This document shows positions 26,083 through 35,573 of a DNA stretch of 53,895 nucleotides, piece after piece (the first letter of the stretch is position 1; the number at the start of each line of letters is the position of its first letter). The stretch lies in contig PARF01000038.1 of assembly GCA_002709915.1 (NCBI GenBank), forward strand, positions 1 through 53,895, given 5' to 3'. This DNA is from Roseibacillus sp. GTDB lineage: Bacteria; Verrucomicrobiota; Verrucomicrobiia; Verrucomicrobiales; Akkermansiaceae. The notes beneath the pieces were generated by a model. The model saw nothing but the letters and a program-made list of their open reading frames with translations, had not been told where the DNA came from and made no database searches. The position numbers and the translations under genes are program-made.

Positions 26083-27474
26083 CTATCTCTCTCCCAGTGC
26101 TGAGAGCAGGAGTCCATGTAGCCCGCCAAATCCTCCATTACTGAGAACTGCGATAACGTCACCCTCCTCGGCGTGCTTCGCAACGTGACGCGCAATCTCA
26201 GCTACTGTGGGAATATACACAGCATCCCCACCGAGGGACACCACGTCCCGAACAAGATGCTCTGGGTCAAGCCTCTCCGAAGCAGCGAATTTTCCCGGAT
26301 CGGCGATGGCCGGCACTACCGCCCGATCAGCACCTGCCAAGGCCTCCGCAAGCTCTCCCTGGAAAATATTGCGCCTCGTGGTATTCGACCTGGGCTCGAA
26401 TATGGCCCAAATCCGGGAATCTGGATAACGCTGCCGGAAGGCCTTAATGGCCAGCCTGACCGCCGTCGGATGATGCGCAAAATCATCAATGACCCTCACT
26501 CCCCGAACCTCTCCGCGTAGCTGTTGGCGACGGGCAATTCCCTTGAAGTTCGCGAAGGCCTTTCTGATCTGATCCGGACTTAAAGCAGCAAATATCCCCC
26601 CTGCTACTGCCATCGCTGCATTACGGATATTGAATTCACCTACCATGGGAATGAAATAGTCTTCCCCAGCAAGGCGGAAGCTGCTTCCCTCTCTTTGATA
26701 GACAGGATTTTCAATCTTCCATTCACAGCCCGCGCTCAGGCCTATGGTCCTAACGGGACAAGGCGATTGCTCAATCACTTCGATAACATTGGGATCGTCT
26801 CCATTGACCAGAGCCAACCCTCTTGCGGGAACAATATTAAGAAGCCTCCGGAAGGCCACCTTGATCTCTTCGAGCGACCCGTAGATATCTGCATGATCAA
26901 ATTCAATATTATTGATCACCGCGAGTTCCGGAAGATAATGAAGAAACTTTGATCTTTTGTCGAAAAATGCGGTGTCGTATTCGTCGCCTTCCAGCACGTT
27001 AAACTCAGAGTCTGTAAAAGAAGCTCCCTGTCCGAGGTTGGCAGGAATCCCTCCGATCATATATCCCGGATCACGACCTCCCTCTTTGAGCACCCATGCA
27101 AGCATGGCCGCGGTTGTCGTCTTGCCGTGTGTTCCTGCCACCACGAAATTACGTTTTCCCCGAAGGAACTGCTCTTTCAGCACCTCCGGCAGACTCTGGT
27201 AGAGAAGTTTCCGATTCAGGACCTCCTCAGCCTCTTGATTGCCCCGGCTGATTGTATTCCCAATAACAATCACGTCTGCACTTTCAGGCACATTTGAAGC
27301 TCGGTAACCCTCGCAAATCTCCACACCACAGTTCTCTAGAAAGGTCGACATTGGAGGATAAACCTTCTCGTCAGATCCTGTTACTTTAACCCCTCTGGAC
27401 TTCATCGCAGAGGCGACAGCCCCCATCGCCGTCCCGCATACGCCAATAAAATGGTAGTGGTTTCTATCAGCCAT
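26083..27474 (-). CDS. mpl: UDP-MurNAc:L-Ala-gamma-D-Glu-meso-DAP ligase (murein peptide recycling)
   Basis: A 463-residue Mur-ligase family protein. The N-terminal Rossmann motif YHFIGVCGTAMGAVASAMK (residues about 7-25), the ATP loop VVAGTHGKTTTAAMLAWVL (about 110-128) and EGDEYDTAFFDKRSKFLHYL (about 162-181) distinguish Mpl from MurC, which lacks the last block. IDDFAHHPTAVRLAIKAF (about 327-344) and FEPRSNTTRR (about 357-366) match too. Mpl joins the recycled tripeptide to UDP-MurNAc in the cytoplasm. Its presence implies a meso-DAP peptidoglycan that is recycled, consistent with the YafK-type wall enzyme elsewhere in the window. Confidence 0.94.
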   Translation of the reverse strand: MADRNHYHFIGVCGTAMGAVASAMKSRGVKVTGSDEKVYPPMSTFLENCGVEICEGYRASNVPESADVIVIGNTISRGNQEAEEVLNRKLLYQSLPEVLKEQFLRGKRNFVVAGTHGKTTTAAMLAWVLKEGGRDPGYMIGGIPANLGQGASFTDSEFNVLEGDEYDTAFFDKRSKFLHYLPELAVINNIEFDHADIYGSLEEIKVAFRRLLNIVPARGLALVNGDDPNVIEVIEQSPCPVRTIGLSAGCEWKIENPVYQREGSSFRLAGEDYFIPMVGEFNIRNAAMAVAGGIFAALSPDQIRKAFANFKGIARRQQLRGEVRGVRVIDDFAHHPTAVRLAIKAFRQRYPDSRIWAIFEPRSNTTRRNIFQGELAEALAGADRAVVPAIADPGKFAASERLDPEHLVRDVVSLGGDAVYIPTVAEIARHVAKHAEEGDVIAVLSNGGFGGLHGLLLSALGER

Positions 27475-27537
27475 CTTTCAGCAATGAGTCTCTGCTTTCA
27501 TGATGTTCAATTCCAACGTGGAAGATCTTAAAGCAAA

Positions 27538-28419
27538 TTAAAACCCGGGCGCAGCAACGGTAGCGTTGTCCCTTTCTTCCCTGCGACGCTCCATAATTCG
27601 GTCTGCGGTCTCTCTCACCATTCCCTCCAGCAGATTTCGAAGGTGGCTTCCCTTACGATAATCCGCAGGAGCAATATGCTTCACCCGGTCAGCATAAGTG
27701 CACAACTGATAACACTTCTGAAAACTTCGCCCACTTGTATCCTGCGCATTATAGACAGCAATGGAATGCCCTCCATTTCTCTTCATTACTGTGAAACAGG
27801 GAACGTCTGTTGGCCCATCCCCTACGTAGATCATGTTTTCAAAGGGAATCGGTCGTAGCTCAGGTGGCATATGATCGTTCACATCGTCCCCATGCTTGAG
27901 CATGCCCTTATTGATCCTAAACAGAAACTGCGTTTTCGTGGTGTGTGAAACCGTCCGTTTTGGAAAGCTGATCTTGCCCTCATGATCTTCCCCGAACTCA
28001 CATCCGAATATCGCGGTCATATGTCTCGCCAGACTGCTGCCCTCAAGCAAAGCGCGGAGACCCGAGGATATAATGAAATGTTCGACCTTAACTCCTGCCG
28101 CGTGATGCTCCGGCCGCAGAACGGCTGACCGGATTTCATCGAAGAGGTCAGGCACACCCGGATAATATGTAAGTCCGCGCCCTAGCTCCGCGAGCCGGGC
28201 ATTGGTCACTCCGTCCATCTGTAGATAATCAAGAAGGCACTTCATGTAAGCCAATTCGCCGTCCCACTGGTTTTCCTTCACCAGAGAGTCACACCGGCTC
28301 CAGAACTGAGCGGGATCTATACCAAACTCCGGGAAGAGGACCTCATCCTGCATGTAGCTGGGGCTCAGGGTCTGATCGTAATCATAGATCAGGGCTATGG
28401 TGCTTTGTGGAACCGCCAT
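27538..28419 (-). CDS. HAD-superfamily phosphatase
   Basis: A 293-residue protein from the ATG at 28419; the frame is open to 28548, but that extra sequence covers GC-rich hairpins and reads as non-coding. Motif I is YDYDQTL near residue 13 (nucleophile Asp and acid/base Asp in D-x-D-x-T); motif II is the Ser in FIISSGLRAL near 113-122; and motif IV is YVGDGPTDVPCF near 203-214. The helical insert between motifs I and II is of the C1 type, as in phosphoserine phosphatase-like enzymes. The substrate is unknown. It lies next to mpl but is separated by 63 bases. Confidence 0.85.
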   Translation of the reverse strand: MAVPQSTIALIYDYDQTLSPSYMQDEVLFPEFGIDPAQFWSRCDSLVKENQWDGELAYMKCLLDYLQMDGVTNARLAELGRGLTYYPGVPDLFDEIRSAVLRPEHHAAGVKVEHFIISSGLRALLEGSSLARHMTAIFGCEFGEDHEGKISFPKRTVSHTTKTQFLFRINKGMLKHGDDVNDHMPPELRPIPFENMIYVGDGPTDVPCFTVMKRNGGHSIAVYNAQDTSGRSFQKCYQLCTYADRVKHIAPADYRKGSHLRNLLEGMVRETADRIMERRREERDNATVAAPGF

Positions 28420-28477
28420 GACACGAGGTTTTGAGGCAGGATGCAGCGCAGGAGTGACGAAACAAGGACAACTTCCG

Positions 28478-28535
28478 CCAAACCCAATGGGGAGTGCCCA
28501 TTGTTTGGATTGCCCCCACAGGGAGGGGCTCTCCC
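28478..28535 (-). other. Two GC-rich hairpins upstream of the HAD gene
   Basis: A 12-base-pair stem with a two-base bulge pairs 28478-28491 with 28497-28508 around a five-base loop. Directly beside it GCCCC (512-516 of 28 kb) can pair with GGGGC (525-529), or alternatively GGGAG (521-525) with CTCCC (531-535). The position, 60-115 bases before the HAD start, suggests a structured leader RNA. No known riboswitch class was recognised. Confidence 0.35.
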
Positions 28536-28698
28536 ACAAGGCGCGCATGCCCTGAGCGCCGTGGCATCTCCCGGGGATAGATCCTGTGGATCCACGACGA
28601 CCGGCATTCCTGAGGAATAACGGGAGCAGACGACTACCGCCCTGCTCCTACCCTAATCAGCCCATTTCGACGACAATTTGATTGTTTCAAGCCGTCTA

Positions 28699-31143
28699 AT
28701 GAGAGTCCATCGGCCCATGCCATCGCGTCATGGGACAGGCTGGAAGCAGCAAGACACCAACCTTCTGCCGACGCGGATTGTTACCCTGCTTTCCTGTGGC
28801 CTTCTGGTCGCCTCCTCGCCATGTGGTATTTCCCAAGAGATTGATCCACCCCCGACGGGAACTGAATTGTTCTCCATACCGGAGGGAAGTAACCGAAGCA
28901 AGCCCCACGAGCCCCTTGGTGCAGCCCCCTCCATCCCTCAAAATTTTCGAGTCACTGGTGAAGACTATGAAACCCGATGGGATGCTCCCAGCGGACGCAT
29001 TTTCTATGAAGGAAACATGCAGTGTCGCACTAATGATGGTATCCAGCTTTTTGCGGACCGTATCGTGATCGACCTGAACAACAAGGTCGTCAGATTTACC
29101 GGAAACGTAACGATTTATCAGGGCTCAGTGCTCCATCGCGGAAAGTCAGCGGCCTTCTGGTATGAGGAGGAAAGACTGGAAGGCGACGGCCTTCGAGTGG
29201 GCATGGATCCGATGCTTCTCGAGGCTGAAAAGTTCCGAATGGTCGAAAGAAACGGGCGCACCATATTCCTCGGTGAGGACGCTGGTGTTACTACACACGA
29301 CGTTGAGGATCCAGATTTCTGGCTTCGAGCTGCCAACACCACCGTAATTCCCGGAGACAAGGTTATTTTCCGTGACGTCAAACTCTACGCTGGTGATAAG
29401 CCAGTCTTCTGGCTTCCCTACCTCTCCCAGACTCTTGATGTGGGCCTCGGCTACCGATTCATGCCAGGTGCCCGCTCCCATTGGGGGCCATACCTTCTGA
29501 ATCGCTACGGCTTCATGCTGGGTGGGGACAAGGACCTCGTGACCGGAGAGAGAGAAAACGCTTGGCTTCTCTCACAATGGCATCTCGACCTGCTATCGAG
29601 ACGAGGAGCAGGAACTGGGCTTGACCTCACCGACACCCGAATGGAGGAAAATCCGAATCTCGGGTGGCTCAAACTCTACCACATCCATGATTTTGAACCG
29701 ACATTGGATCGTAGTGGAATTCCACGTGACAAGGTTACAGAGAATCGCTTCCGTGCACAACTTCGGCATCGGCTTGAACTGGGGAACCTGATCACCGGAG
29801 GAAACACCTACCTGGATGCGGATCTGACCTACCTCAGCGATCGATTTTACCTTGAGGACTATGACCCTGACGCGTTTCTGGTAGAGCCAACCCCGGACAA
29901 TATTCTCGCTCTCACCCACCAGAGAGGACGCAATCTCATGACGCTCTGGGGCAGGGTCCGTCCCAATTCCTTTTACCAGACTGATACTCGCCTCCCCGAG
30001 TTTGCCCTCGATCAGATCCGTCAGCCATTTCTGAACTCCCCGTTACTCCATGAGGGGCAATTTATCGCCGGAATCTACAATGAAGTACTGCCCGACTTTA
30101 CACGTCGCGAGCTCACCAGGGAGGTGACGACTCTCGATCCGGTTGACCCTCGAAGTGACGAGATAAAAACCATTCTTGCCGAGCGTGGCTATACCCGATT
30201 CCACTTCTGGCAGGAAGTATCCCTGCCTTTTAGCCTTGATCAACGCATCAATCTGGTTCCCCGAGCCGGCGTGGGAACTACGGTTTACAGCACCGTGGAC
30301 GGACTCGGCGAAAGCGAAAAGCGGAGACACCTTTATCTCGGAATTGATGCATCCTCAAAGTTTTCTCAGCATTTCCCAGAAGTGCAGAGCAAAATACTGG
30401 GCCTCGATAATCTTCTCCACGTCATCCAACCATATGTAGGATTTTCATGGATCGCGACTGACGAATTAGATTCAAGTTTCCCCCGAATTGATCGACTCAC
30501 CGCAAGCACACGTCCTCGCCCCCTTAACGTTGGTCGCTTTACTGCCATTGATGACCTCGCAGACTGGACCATCCTGCGCCTTGGGGTCCGGAATCAATTC
30601 CTCACAAGAAGAGACGGGGGATCTCATGAATGGTTGTCCGTCAACTCCTACCTCGACTGGTTTCAAGAAGATCCGGAATTTGATCGCGAATTCTCAAACC
30701 TTTACAATGAGATCTACTTTCACCCGGTCCCCTGGCTGGAAATGGGGCTTGAAACTCAATTTCCACTCCTGAGCAAGGTCGGCGACTTCACCGAGATCGT
30801 CGGCTCTTTTCGCTACATGCCCAGTGAAAATCTTGAGCTGACGCTGAGGCACCGCTTCTTGAATGATCACCCTATCCTGCAGGACTCAATTCGCTTTGAG
30901 TATGGAGCCTTCAATAGATTTAATGAGAAATGGAGTGTTGGGTTCAAACACCGTTGGGAATTTGACGACAAGGTTCTCGAGTATCAGCAATACTCTGTCC
31001 ATCGCACCTTCGACAACTGGGTTATCTCGCTCGGACTGTTCCACCGTGATAACCGATATGAAGACGAATTCGGCGCACTGATCGGCCTGACCCTTCGTGA
31101 TTTCCCATCGATAAGCCTGCCTCTCAGGGCGGGAATCGAATAA
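28699..31143 (+). CDS. lptD: LPS-assembly protein LptD (OstA/Imp)
   Basis: An 814-residue outer-membrane protein from the ATG at 28699, which puts a signal peptide at about residues 20-40; the frame also reads from a TTG at 28678. Residues about 85-190 are an OstA/LptA-like beta-jellyroll: WDAPSGRIFYEGNMQCRT, ADRIVIDLNNKVVRFTGNV and GKSAAFWYEEERLEG. The remainder is a beta-barrel with aromatic strand ends, starting after the KPVFWLPYLS motif typical of LptD. LptD with LptE inserts LPS into the outer leaflet of the outer membrane. Together with kdsA and lptB downstream it shows that this bacterium makes and exports LPS. No lptE-like lipoprotein gene is nearby. Confidence 0.92.
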   Translation: MRVHRPMPSRHGTGWKQQDTNLLPTRIVTLLSCGLLVASSPCGISQEIDPPPTGTELFSIPEGSNRSKPHEPLGAAPSIPQNFRVTGEDYETRWDAPSGRIFYEGNMQCRTNDGIQLFADRIVIDLNNKVVRFTGNVTIYQGSVLHRGKSAAFWYEEERLEGDGLRVGMDPMLLEAEKFRMVERNGRTIFLGEDAGVTTHDVEDPDFWLRAANTTVIPGDKVIFRDVKLYAGDKPVFWLPYLSQTLDVGLGYRFMPGARSHWGPYLLNRYGFMLGGDKDLVTGERENAWLLSQWHLDLLSRRGAGTGLDLTDTRMEENPNLGWLKLYHIHDFEPTLDRSGIPRDKVTENRFRAQLRHRLELGNLITGGNTYLDADLTYLSDRFYLEDYDPDAFLVEPTPDNILALTHQRGRNLMTLWGRVRPNSFYQTDTRLPEFALDQIRQPFLNSPLLHEGQFIAGIYNEVLPDFTRRELTREVTTLDPVDPRSDEIKTILAERGYTRFHFWQEVSLPFSLDQRINLVPRAGVGTTVYSTVDGLGESEKRRHLYLGIDASSKFSQHFPEVQSKILGLDNLLHVIQPYVGFSWIATDELDSSFPRIDRLTASTRPRPLNVGRFTAIDDLADWTILRLGVRNQFLTRRDGGSHEWLSVNSYLDWFQEDPEFDREFSNLYNEIYFHPVPWLEMGLETQFPLLSKVGDFTEIVGSFRYMPSENLELTLRHRFLNDHPILQDSIRFEYGAFNRFNEKWSVGFKHRWEFDDKVLEYQQYSVHRTFDNWVISLGLFHRDNRYEDEFGALIGLTLRDFPSISLPLRAGIE

Positions 31144-31169
31144 TAGGGAGGTAGATCCTCGGGTTAGAT

Positions 31170-31667
31170 CTAGAGCGTACTGGGGACAGGATCCACTGAA
31201 GAAGAGCGATTGGCTTCCTCAGCGCTTACTGGCACGATGGGGGGCAACTCGTTCCTCTCAACGGCCTGGCTACGGTAGGTTGGGTAGATGGCTTTGATCT
31301 CCTTGAGAATTGCAAACGCTCTTTCCTGCTTTTTATCACGGTAAAGCACCCGGATCCGACTCCCGATACGCTCTTCCTTCACGATCAGCTTTTTCCTCAA
31401 ATGAGCCATGGCTTCTGCTTCCGAATTCATTCGCCATTCATCGACAAGATTCAGGTTGGCAATCACTTTTTTCAAGATCGCCTCGCTTTCCAGGAGCTTC
31501 TCTTCAGTCGCTACAACTCCCTGCATACTCAATCCATCCACCTTCTCCACCTGGTAGGAAAGCAGTGCCACTCGATCCTTGTTTAGGAACATCCACCCAA
31601 GAATACCACCACCCGCCAACCCGAGAAAAATAACCAGGATGATGACAGCTATAACGGGCCTGGACAT
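31170..31667 (-). CDS. Short Wzz-like (chain-length determinant type) inner-membrane protein
   Basis: A 165-residue protein from the ATG at 31667 (the frame extends to a TTG at 31700). A single transmembrane helix (about residues 3-27, VIAVIILVIFLGLAGGGILG) is followed by a periplasmic part. The blocks ILKKVIANLNLVDEW, LRKKLIVKEERIGSRIRVLY and DKKQERAFAILKEI resemble the Wzz/GumC N-terminal domain, where the order is 'il..vv..L.L..w', 'L.k.L.v....gs.li.i', 'd.dp..A..iaN.i'. It lacks the second membrane helix and the kinase domain, so it would be a stand-alone fragment-like form. It is on the opposite strand between lptD and the M16 peptidase. The family call is from pattern only. Confidence 0.6.
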   Translation of the reverse strand: MSRPVIAVIILVIFLGLAGGGILGWMFLNKDRVALLSYQVEKVDGLSMQGVVATEEKLLESEAILKKVIANLNLVDEWRMNSEAEAMAHLRKKLIVKEERIGSRIRVLYRDKKQERAFAILKEIKAIYPTYRSQAVERNELPPIVPVSAEEANRSSSVDPVPSTL

Positions 31668-31800
31668 GGTCACTTCTAGCAAATCGTCTTCCCTCGCCAA
31701 GGGAATTTGCTAAACCTGCGCTAGCGACGGATATCGGGCAGAGATCCCCGTTGACCTTCTTCTCACGGGCAGAAAAATTCTCAACACCCACGCAAAAAGC

Positions 31801-34335
31801 ATGCAATTTCCAGCAACCAACGCGTCCCTCCAGACTTTATCAAACGGGCTTTCCGTGATCATGCAGGTGGATTCCAATGCTCCGGTAGTATCCGCTCAGT
31901 GCTGGGTCTCAAGCGGTAGTCAGCACGAAAACCAATTTGTCGGAAGTGGGATTTCGCATCTCCTCGAACACATGGTCTTCAAGGGCACGACCTCCTTCTC
32001 TGGAGCGGAGCTGGCCACCGAAGTGAATGCCAAAGGAGGGCAATGGAACGCCTATACTTCCTTTGACAGGACCGTTTACTACATTGATGGTCCCAGCGTA
32101 TCCTGCAGTACGTTTATCCATGTTCTGTTTGAACTAGTCTTCCAGCCTCGTTTTCCAGCCAGCGATTTCGAAACAGAGCGAGATGTCATACGGCGAGAGA
32201 TCGATATGGGCAAAGACGATCCCGACTCGGTAGCGAGTGAACTCCTCTTTCGGACTTTTTTCCAGCATGACCCCCGGCGACATCCTGTAATCGGACACCG
32301 TAGCTATTTTGACGCTCTGACCTTTGAGGATATGGTAGCGTATCATCGCGGGCGCTACTGCCCCTCTAATTGTTGTTTTGTTTTATCGGGTGACTTCGAT
32401 TCTACTGAGGCACTTGCAGCCCTCGAGGAGTTGAGCGGGAATGTCCCGTTCAGACCGCTTCAACAGAGTATCATATCCGGCGAACCACGTCAGATTGGAC
32501 AGCGCGAGGCACGGATGCCGTTTCAAATTCCGGTGAGTAAGACAACCCTCGCCTGGAAGACTCCTGGCCTCGATCACCCTGACTCTCCCGCTCTTGAATT
32601 ACTCGCCGGCGTCCTTGGTGGGGGACGTTCATCGTATCTCTACCGACGGTTTCACGAAAAAGAGGGCGTTGCCCATCATCTGGGGGCATGGGCATGGAGT
32701 CCGGCCACCGGACCGGGCATGTTCAGCATCTCGGCAGAAGTGGATTTCGAAAAGCGTGACCAACTCGAAAAATCTATTCTTGAGGAGCTCACCCCCACTC
32801 TCGGAAGCGAACTTCAATCCGCACTGGATAAAGCACGCCGTCAGATTGTTTCACAACAGTTCAAGACCTTGGGAACAGCTTCAGGGCGAGCCACTGACCT
32901 TGCCTCAAACTGGCACGAAGCCAGAAACCTTAATTTTACTCGCGACTATCTGGTGAGCCTCGACCACATTACCCCCGAAGATCTACTCCGAGTTTCCCAG
33001 CGCTACCTTTCCTCCGACCAGGCAACTATCACCTCCCTGGATCCGGAAAGAACATCACCGGTTACCAGCACGGTTCGATCAGCAGGACAGAAGCCAGAGG
33101 TCACCACGCACCTGCTGGAAAACGGCCTCACTCTTCTGCTCCGGCCAGATCCCCAGGTTCCTACGGTGAGTTTTCAGGGTGTATTCCACACTGGGCGTAA
33201 TGTAGAAACCCCTGAAAATTGCGGTATCAATATCCTACATGCCTCCCTCCTTACAAAGGGCACTCGCAATCATTCTGAAGGAGAATTTGCCGACAGAATC
33301 GAATCTCTGGGTGCGAATATTCGGGCTAGCGCTGGCAATAATACCAGCATCATCTCCTCGTTTTGTCTTCAGCCGGATCTCTTAACCATTCTTGGTCTGA
33401 GCGGTGAAGCCCTCTGCGCGCCTGCGTTTGAAAAAGGATCTATTGGAAGGGAAAAGGAGATTCAGCGGGCAGACCTCCTTGAAAGCCTTCAAGACCCTTT
33501 GAAGACATCCTTTCAGCTGCTCCGCGAAAATCTGTTTGGCTACCACGATTACGGGCTACCTCGACTCGGAACCGAGAAATCGCTCGACCATATCGATCGA
33601 GAGATGCTGGAGAACCACCATCAACAATTCATCACTCGTCACAATGGCGTTCTTGCGGTCTTCGGAGACATCAACCCTGAAGCAACTGTAGAATGGTGCG
33701 AGCAAGCCTTCGCCGGTCTCCCTCAGGGGCGGAAAAGCGACGCAGCTGGAACAGAACTAAACGAACCGGTTTCCACAGAAATCACCCATTACCTTGACAA
33801 GGAGCAAACCGTCATTGCGATCGGGTATCCTGGAGCTCACATCACATCCGGAGACATTCCCGCCCTTGAGGTGATTCACGAATATTGCTCTAATATGGCC
33901 GGTCCACTTTTCACCCGGATGCGGGAAGAACTGGGCCTCGCATATTATGTGAATGCCACACAGTTTCTCGGGTTTGGGAAAGGCCTCTTCGCTTTTTATG
34001 TTGGCACCGCGCCAGATAAGGCGGCCCTCGCTCGAGAGGAGCTTCTCGCCCAGATTGAACAACTTACCCAGGAAGGCATTCCAGATGCTGCACTGGATCA
34101 TACCAAGACCAGTGTCCTCGCAGGAGACGCCCTCGAGAACCAGAGCAACCACTCCATGGCCCAGGTATGCGCGCTGAATACTCTTTTCGGCCTTGGCCCC
34201 CTTCATCACCTTGCACACGCCGAGAAAATTCAGGCGCTGAGCCGCACAGATATTATGAATACGGCCCAAAAATACTTTGGGCGGAAGCCAGTGGTTGTCA
34301 GTGTCGGTCCGGAAATCAACTTGGATCAGGTCTAA
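31801..34335 (+). CDS. M16 (pitrilysin-type) zinc peptidase, two-domain
   Basis: An 844-residue protein made of two tandem M16 halves. In the N-terminal half the inverted zinc motif HLLEH is at residues 53-57 (H53, E56, H57) and the third ligand E133 lies in RREIDM, 76 residues on, the standard spacing. The C-terminal half keeps the fold (NGLTLLLRPDPQVPTVSFQG near 441-460) but has NILHASL where the motif should be, so it is the usual inactive partner. No signal peptide is evident at the ATG 31801 start. Members digest short peptides in a closed chamber; some in envelope operons are periplasmic. The substrate here is unknown. The next gene, DUF1844, starts 80 bases later. Confidence 0.93.
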   Translation: MQFPATNASLQTLSNGLSVIMQVDSNAPVVSAQCWVSSGSQHENQFVGSGISHLLEHMVFKGTTSFSGAELATEVNAKGGQWNAYTSFDRTVYYIDGPSVSCSTFIHVLFELVFQPRFPASDFETERDVIRREIDMGKDDPDSVASELLFRTFFQHDPRRHPVIGHRSYFDALTFEDMVAYHRGRYCPSNCCFVLSGDFDSTEALAALEELSGNVPFRPLQQSIISGEPRQIGQREARMPFQIPVSKTTLAWKTPGLDHPDSPALELLAGVLGGGRSSYLYRRFHEKEGVAHHLGAWAWSPATGPGMFSISAEVDFEKRDQLEKSILEELTPTLGSELQSALDKARRQIVSQQFKTLGTASGRATDLASNWHEARNLNFTRDYLVSLDHITPEDLLRVSQRYLSSDQATITSLDPERTSPVTSTVRSAGQKPEVTTHLLENGLTLLLRPDPQVPTVSFQGVFHTGRNVETPENCGINILHASLLTKGTRNHSEGEFADRIESLGANIRASAGNNTSIISSFCLQPDLLTILGLSGEALCAPAFEKGSIGREKEIQRADLLESLQDPLKTSFQLLRENLFGYHDYGLPRLGTEKSLDHIDREMLENHHQQFITRHNGVLAVFGDINPEATVEWCEQAFAGLPQGRKSDAAGTELNEPVSTEITHYLDKEQTVIAIGYPGAHITSGDIPALEVIHEYCSNMAGPLFTRMREELGLAYYVNATQFLGFGKGLFAFYVGTAPDKAALAREELLAQIEQLTQEGIPDAALDHTKTSVLAGDALENQSNHSMAQVCALNTLFGLGPLHHLAHAEKIQALSRTDIMNTAQKYFGRKPVVVSVGPEINLDQV

Positions 34336-34415
34336 AATTCTTCTCCGGGGCGTTCTCCGCATCGGTAACAACTCGCATTCGAGAAAAGAAAAGTTCACCA
34401 TCTTTTCAGTCCGAC

Positions 34416-34691
34416 ATGGAAAACGACCAACGCTTCGCTGATTTCGTCCTCCTGCAAGCTCAGAATGCTGGGATGTTCCTCGGGAAAGTTCCAAATCCCG
34501 TCAGTGGAAAGATGGAGGTTAACGGTAAGGCGGCTCGCTCAGTGCTGGATTCGCTTGAGATGCTGGAACTGAAAACAACTGGCAACAGAACCCCTGAGGA
34601 GGACAAATTACTCCAAACTGCCTTACTTAATATCCGCACGCTCTATTCCGCGGTCGAGACGCAGGAGAGTAATGATACCGACCAGAATTAG
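34416..34691 (+). CDS. DUF1844 family protein
   Basis: A 91-residue protein from the ATG at 34416. FADFVLLQAQNAGMFLGKVP (residues 7-26), followed by GKAARSVLDSLEMLELKTTG and NRTPEEDKLLQTALLNIRTL, matches the DUF1844 pattern, in which an amphipathic helix, an A-x-x-x-D-x-L-x-M-L block and a G-N-x-T-x-E-E block occur in this order. The function is unknown; the family is common in Planctomycetes, Verrucomicrobia and Deltaproteobacteria. The reading frame stays open far upstream through the 3' end of the M16 gene, but family alignment fixes the start here. kdsA follows after 63 bases in the same direction. Confidence 0.85.
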   Translation: MENDQRFADFVLLQAQNAGMFLGKVPNPVSGKMEVNGKAARSVLDSLEMLELKTTGNRTPEEDKLLQTALLNIRTLYSAVETQESNDTDQN

Positions 34692-34754
34692 CGGGTGCAA
34701 AATCCCGGGATTGAATCGAAACCCTGTTTGCGGCATTCTGCAGACTCCTCCGTC

Positions 34755-35573
34755 ATGGTAAACTCCTTCAAAATACAGAACGTTGAAGTTGGTGGCCAAA
34801 CCCCGTTCTTCATCCTGGGCCCTTGCGGTCTCGAAAATGAGGACTTTGCCTGGAGCATGGCGCGAAGCTTGAAGGACATCTGCGAGAGACTGGATCTTCC
34901 CTTTATTTTCAAAGCTTCCTACGATAAGGCCAACCGAACCTCCGTTAATTCGTTCAGGGGCCCGGGAGTTAAGGCTGGATGTCGTATCCTTGGAGACATC
35001 GGAAGGGATTTGAATGTTCCAGTGACAACCGATATTCATACCGCTGGAGAGGCTGAAATCGCCGCGGAATTTATTGACCTTCTGCAGGTTCCCGCATTCC
35101 TGTGTCGGCAAACAGATATCCTCGAAGCCTGCGCCGCGACCGGGCGAATAGTGAATGTGAAAAAAGGGCAGTTTCTTGCTCCCTTCGACTGCGTCAACAT
35201 CGCCGGCAAACTAAAGTCCTTCGGCTGCGACACGTTTCTCATCACAGAGCGGGGAACTACATTCGGTTACAATAATCTTGTTGCTGACATGCGCTCCCTT
35301 TACTGGATCCGCGAGGAGGGAATACCGGTTATTTTTGATGCCACTCACTCCGTGCAGCGCCCCGGCGGCATGGGAGCCACCACGGGCGGAGACGGAGAAC
35401 TGGCACCAGTTCTCGCCCGTGCGGCAATGGCTACTGGTGTCGATGGAATCTTCATGGAAACGCACCGGACGCCGGCGCAGGCTCTTTCAGACGGGCCTAA
35501 TCAGGTGCCCCTCGACCAGATCGAGAGCATCCTGCATTCTCTTCTCAAGATTCATCGCGCACTCAATGCATGA
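34755..35573 (+). CDS. kdsA: 3-deoxy-8-phosphooctulonate (Kdo-8-P) synthase
   Basis: A 272-residue enzyme condensing PEP and arabinose 5-phosphate to Kdo-8-phosphate, the committed step towards the inner-core sugar of LPS. FFILGPCGLENEDFAWSMA near 18-36, FKASYDKANRTSVNSFRGPG near 50-69, VPTTDIH-like VTTDIHTAGEAE, VKKGQFLAPFD and the metal/active-site block ITERGTTFGYNNLVADMRSL (about 177-196) are canonical. Cys17 in GPCG is in the position of the metal Cys in metal-dependent forms only by alignment, so I do not assign the class. The ATG at 34755 is preferred over a GTG at 34695. Its stop overlaps the next ATG (ATGA). Confidence 0.96.
   Translation: MVNSFKIQNVEVGGQTPFFILGPCGLENEDFAWSMARSLKDICERLDLPFIFKASYDKANRTSVNSFRGPGVKAGCRILGDIGRDLNVPVTTDIHTAGEAEIAAEFIDLLQVPAFLCRQTDILEACAATGRIVNVKKGQFLAPFDCVNIAGKLKSFGCDTFLITERGTTFGYNNLVADMRSLYWIREEGIPVIFDATHSVQRPGGMGATTGGDGELAPVLARAAMATGVDGIFMETHRTPAQALSDGPNQVPLDQIESILHSLLKIHRALNA

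Noticed and set aside
33757-34494. A 245-codon open frame antisense to the M16 peptidase gene
   Set aside because: No motif or signal; explained as a shadow of the M16 gene.
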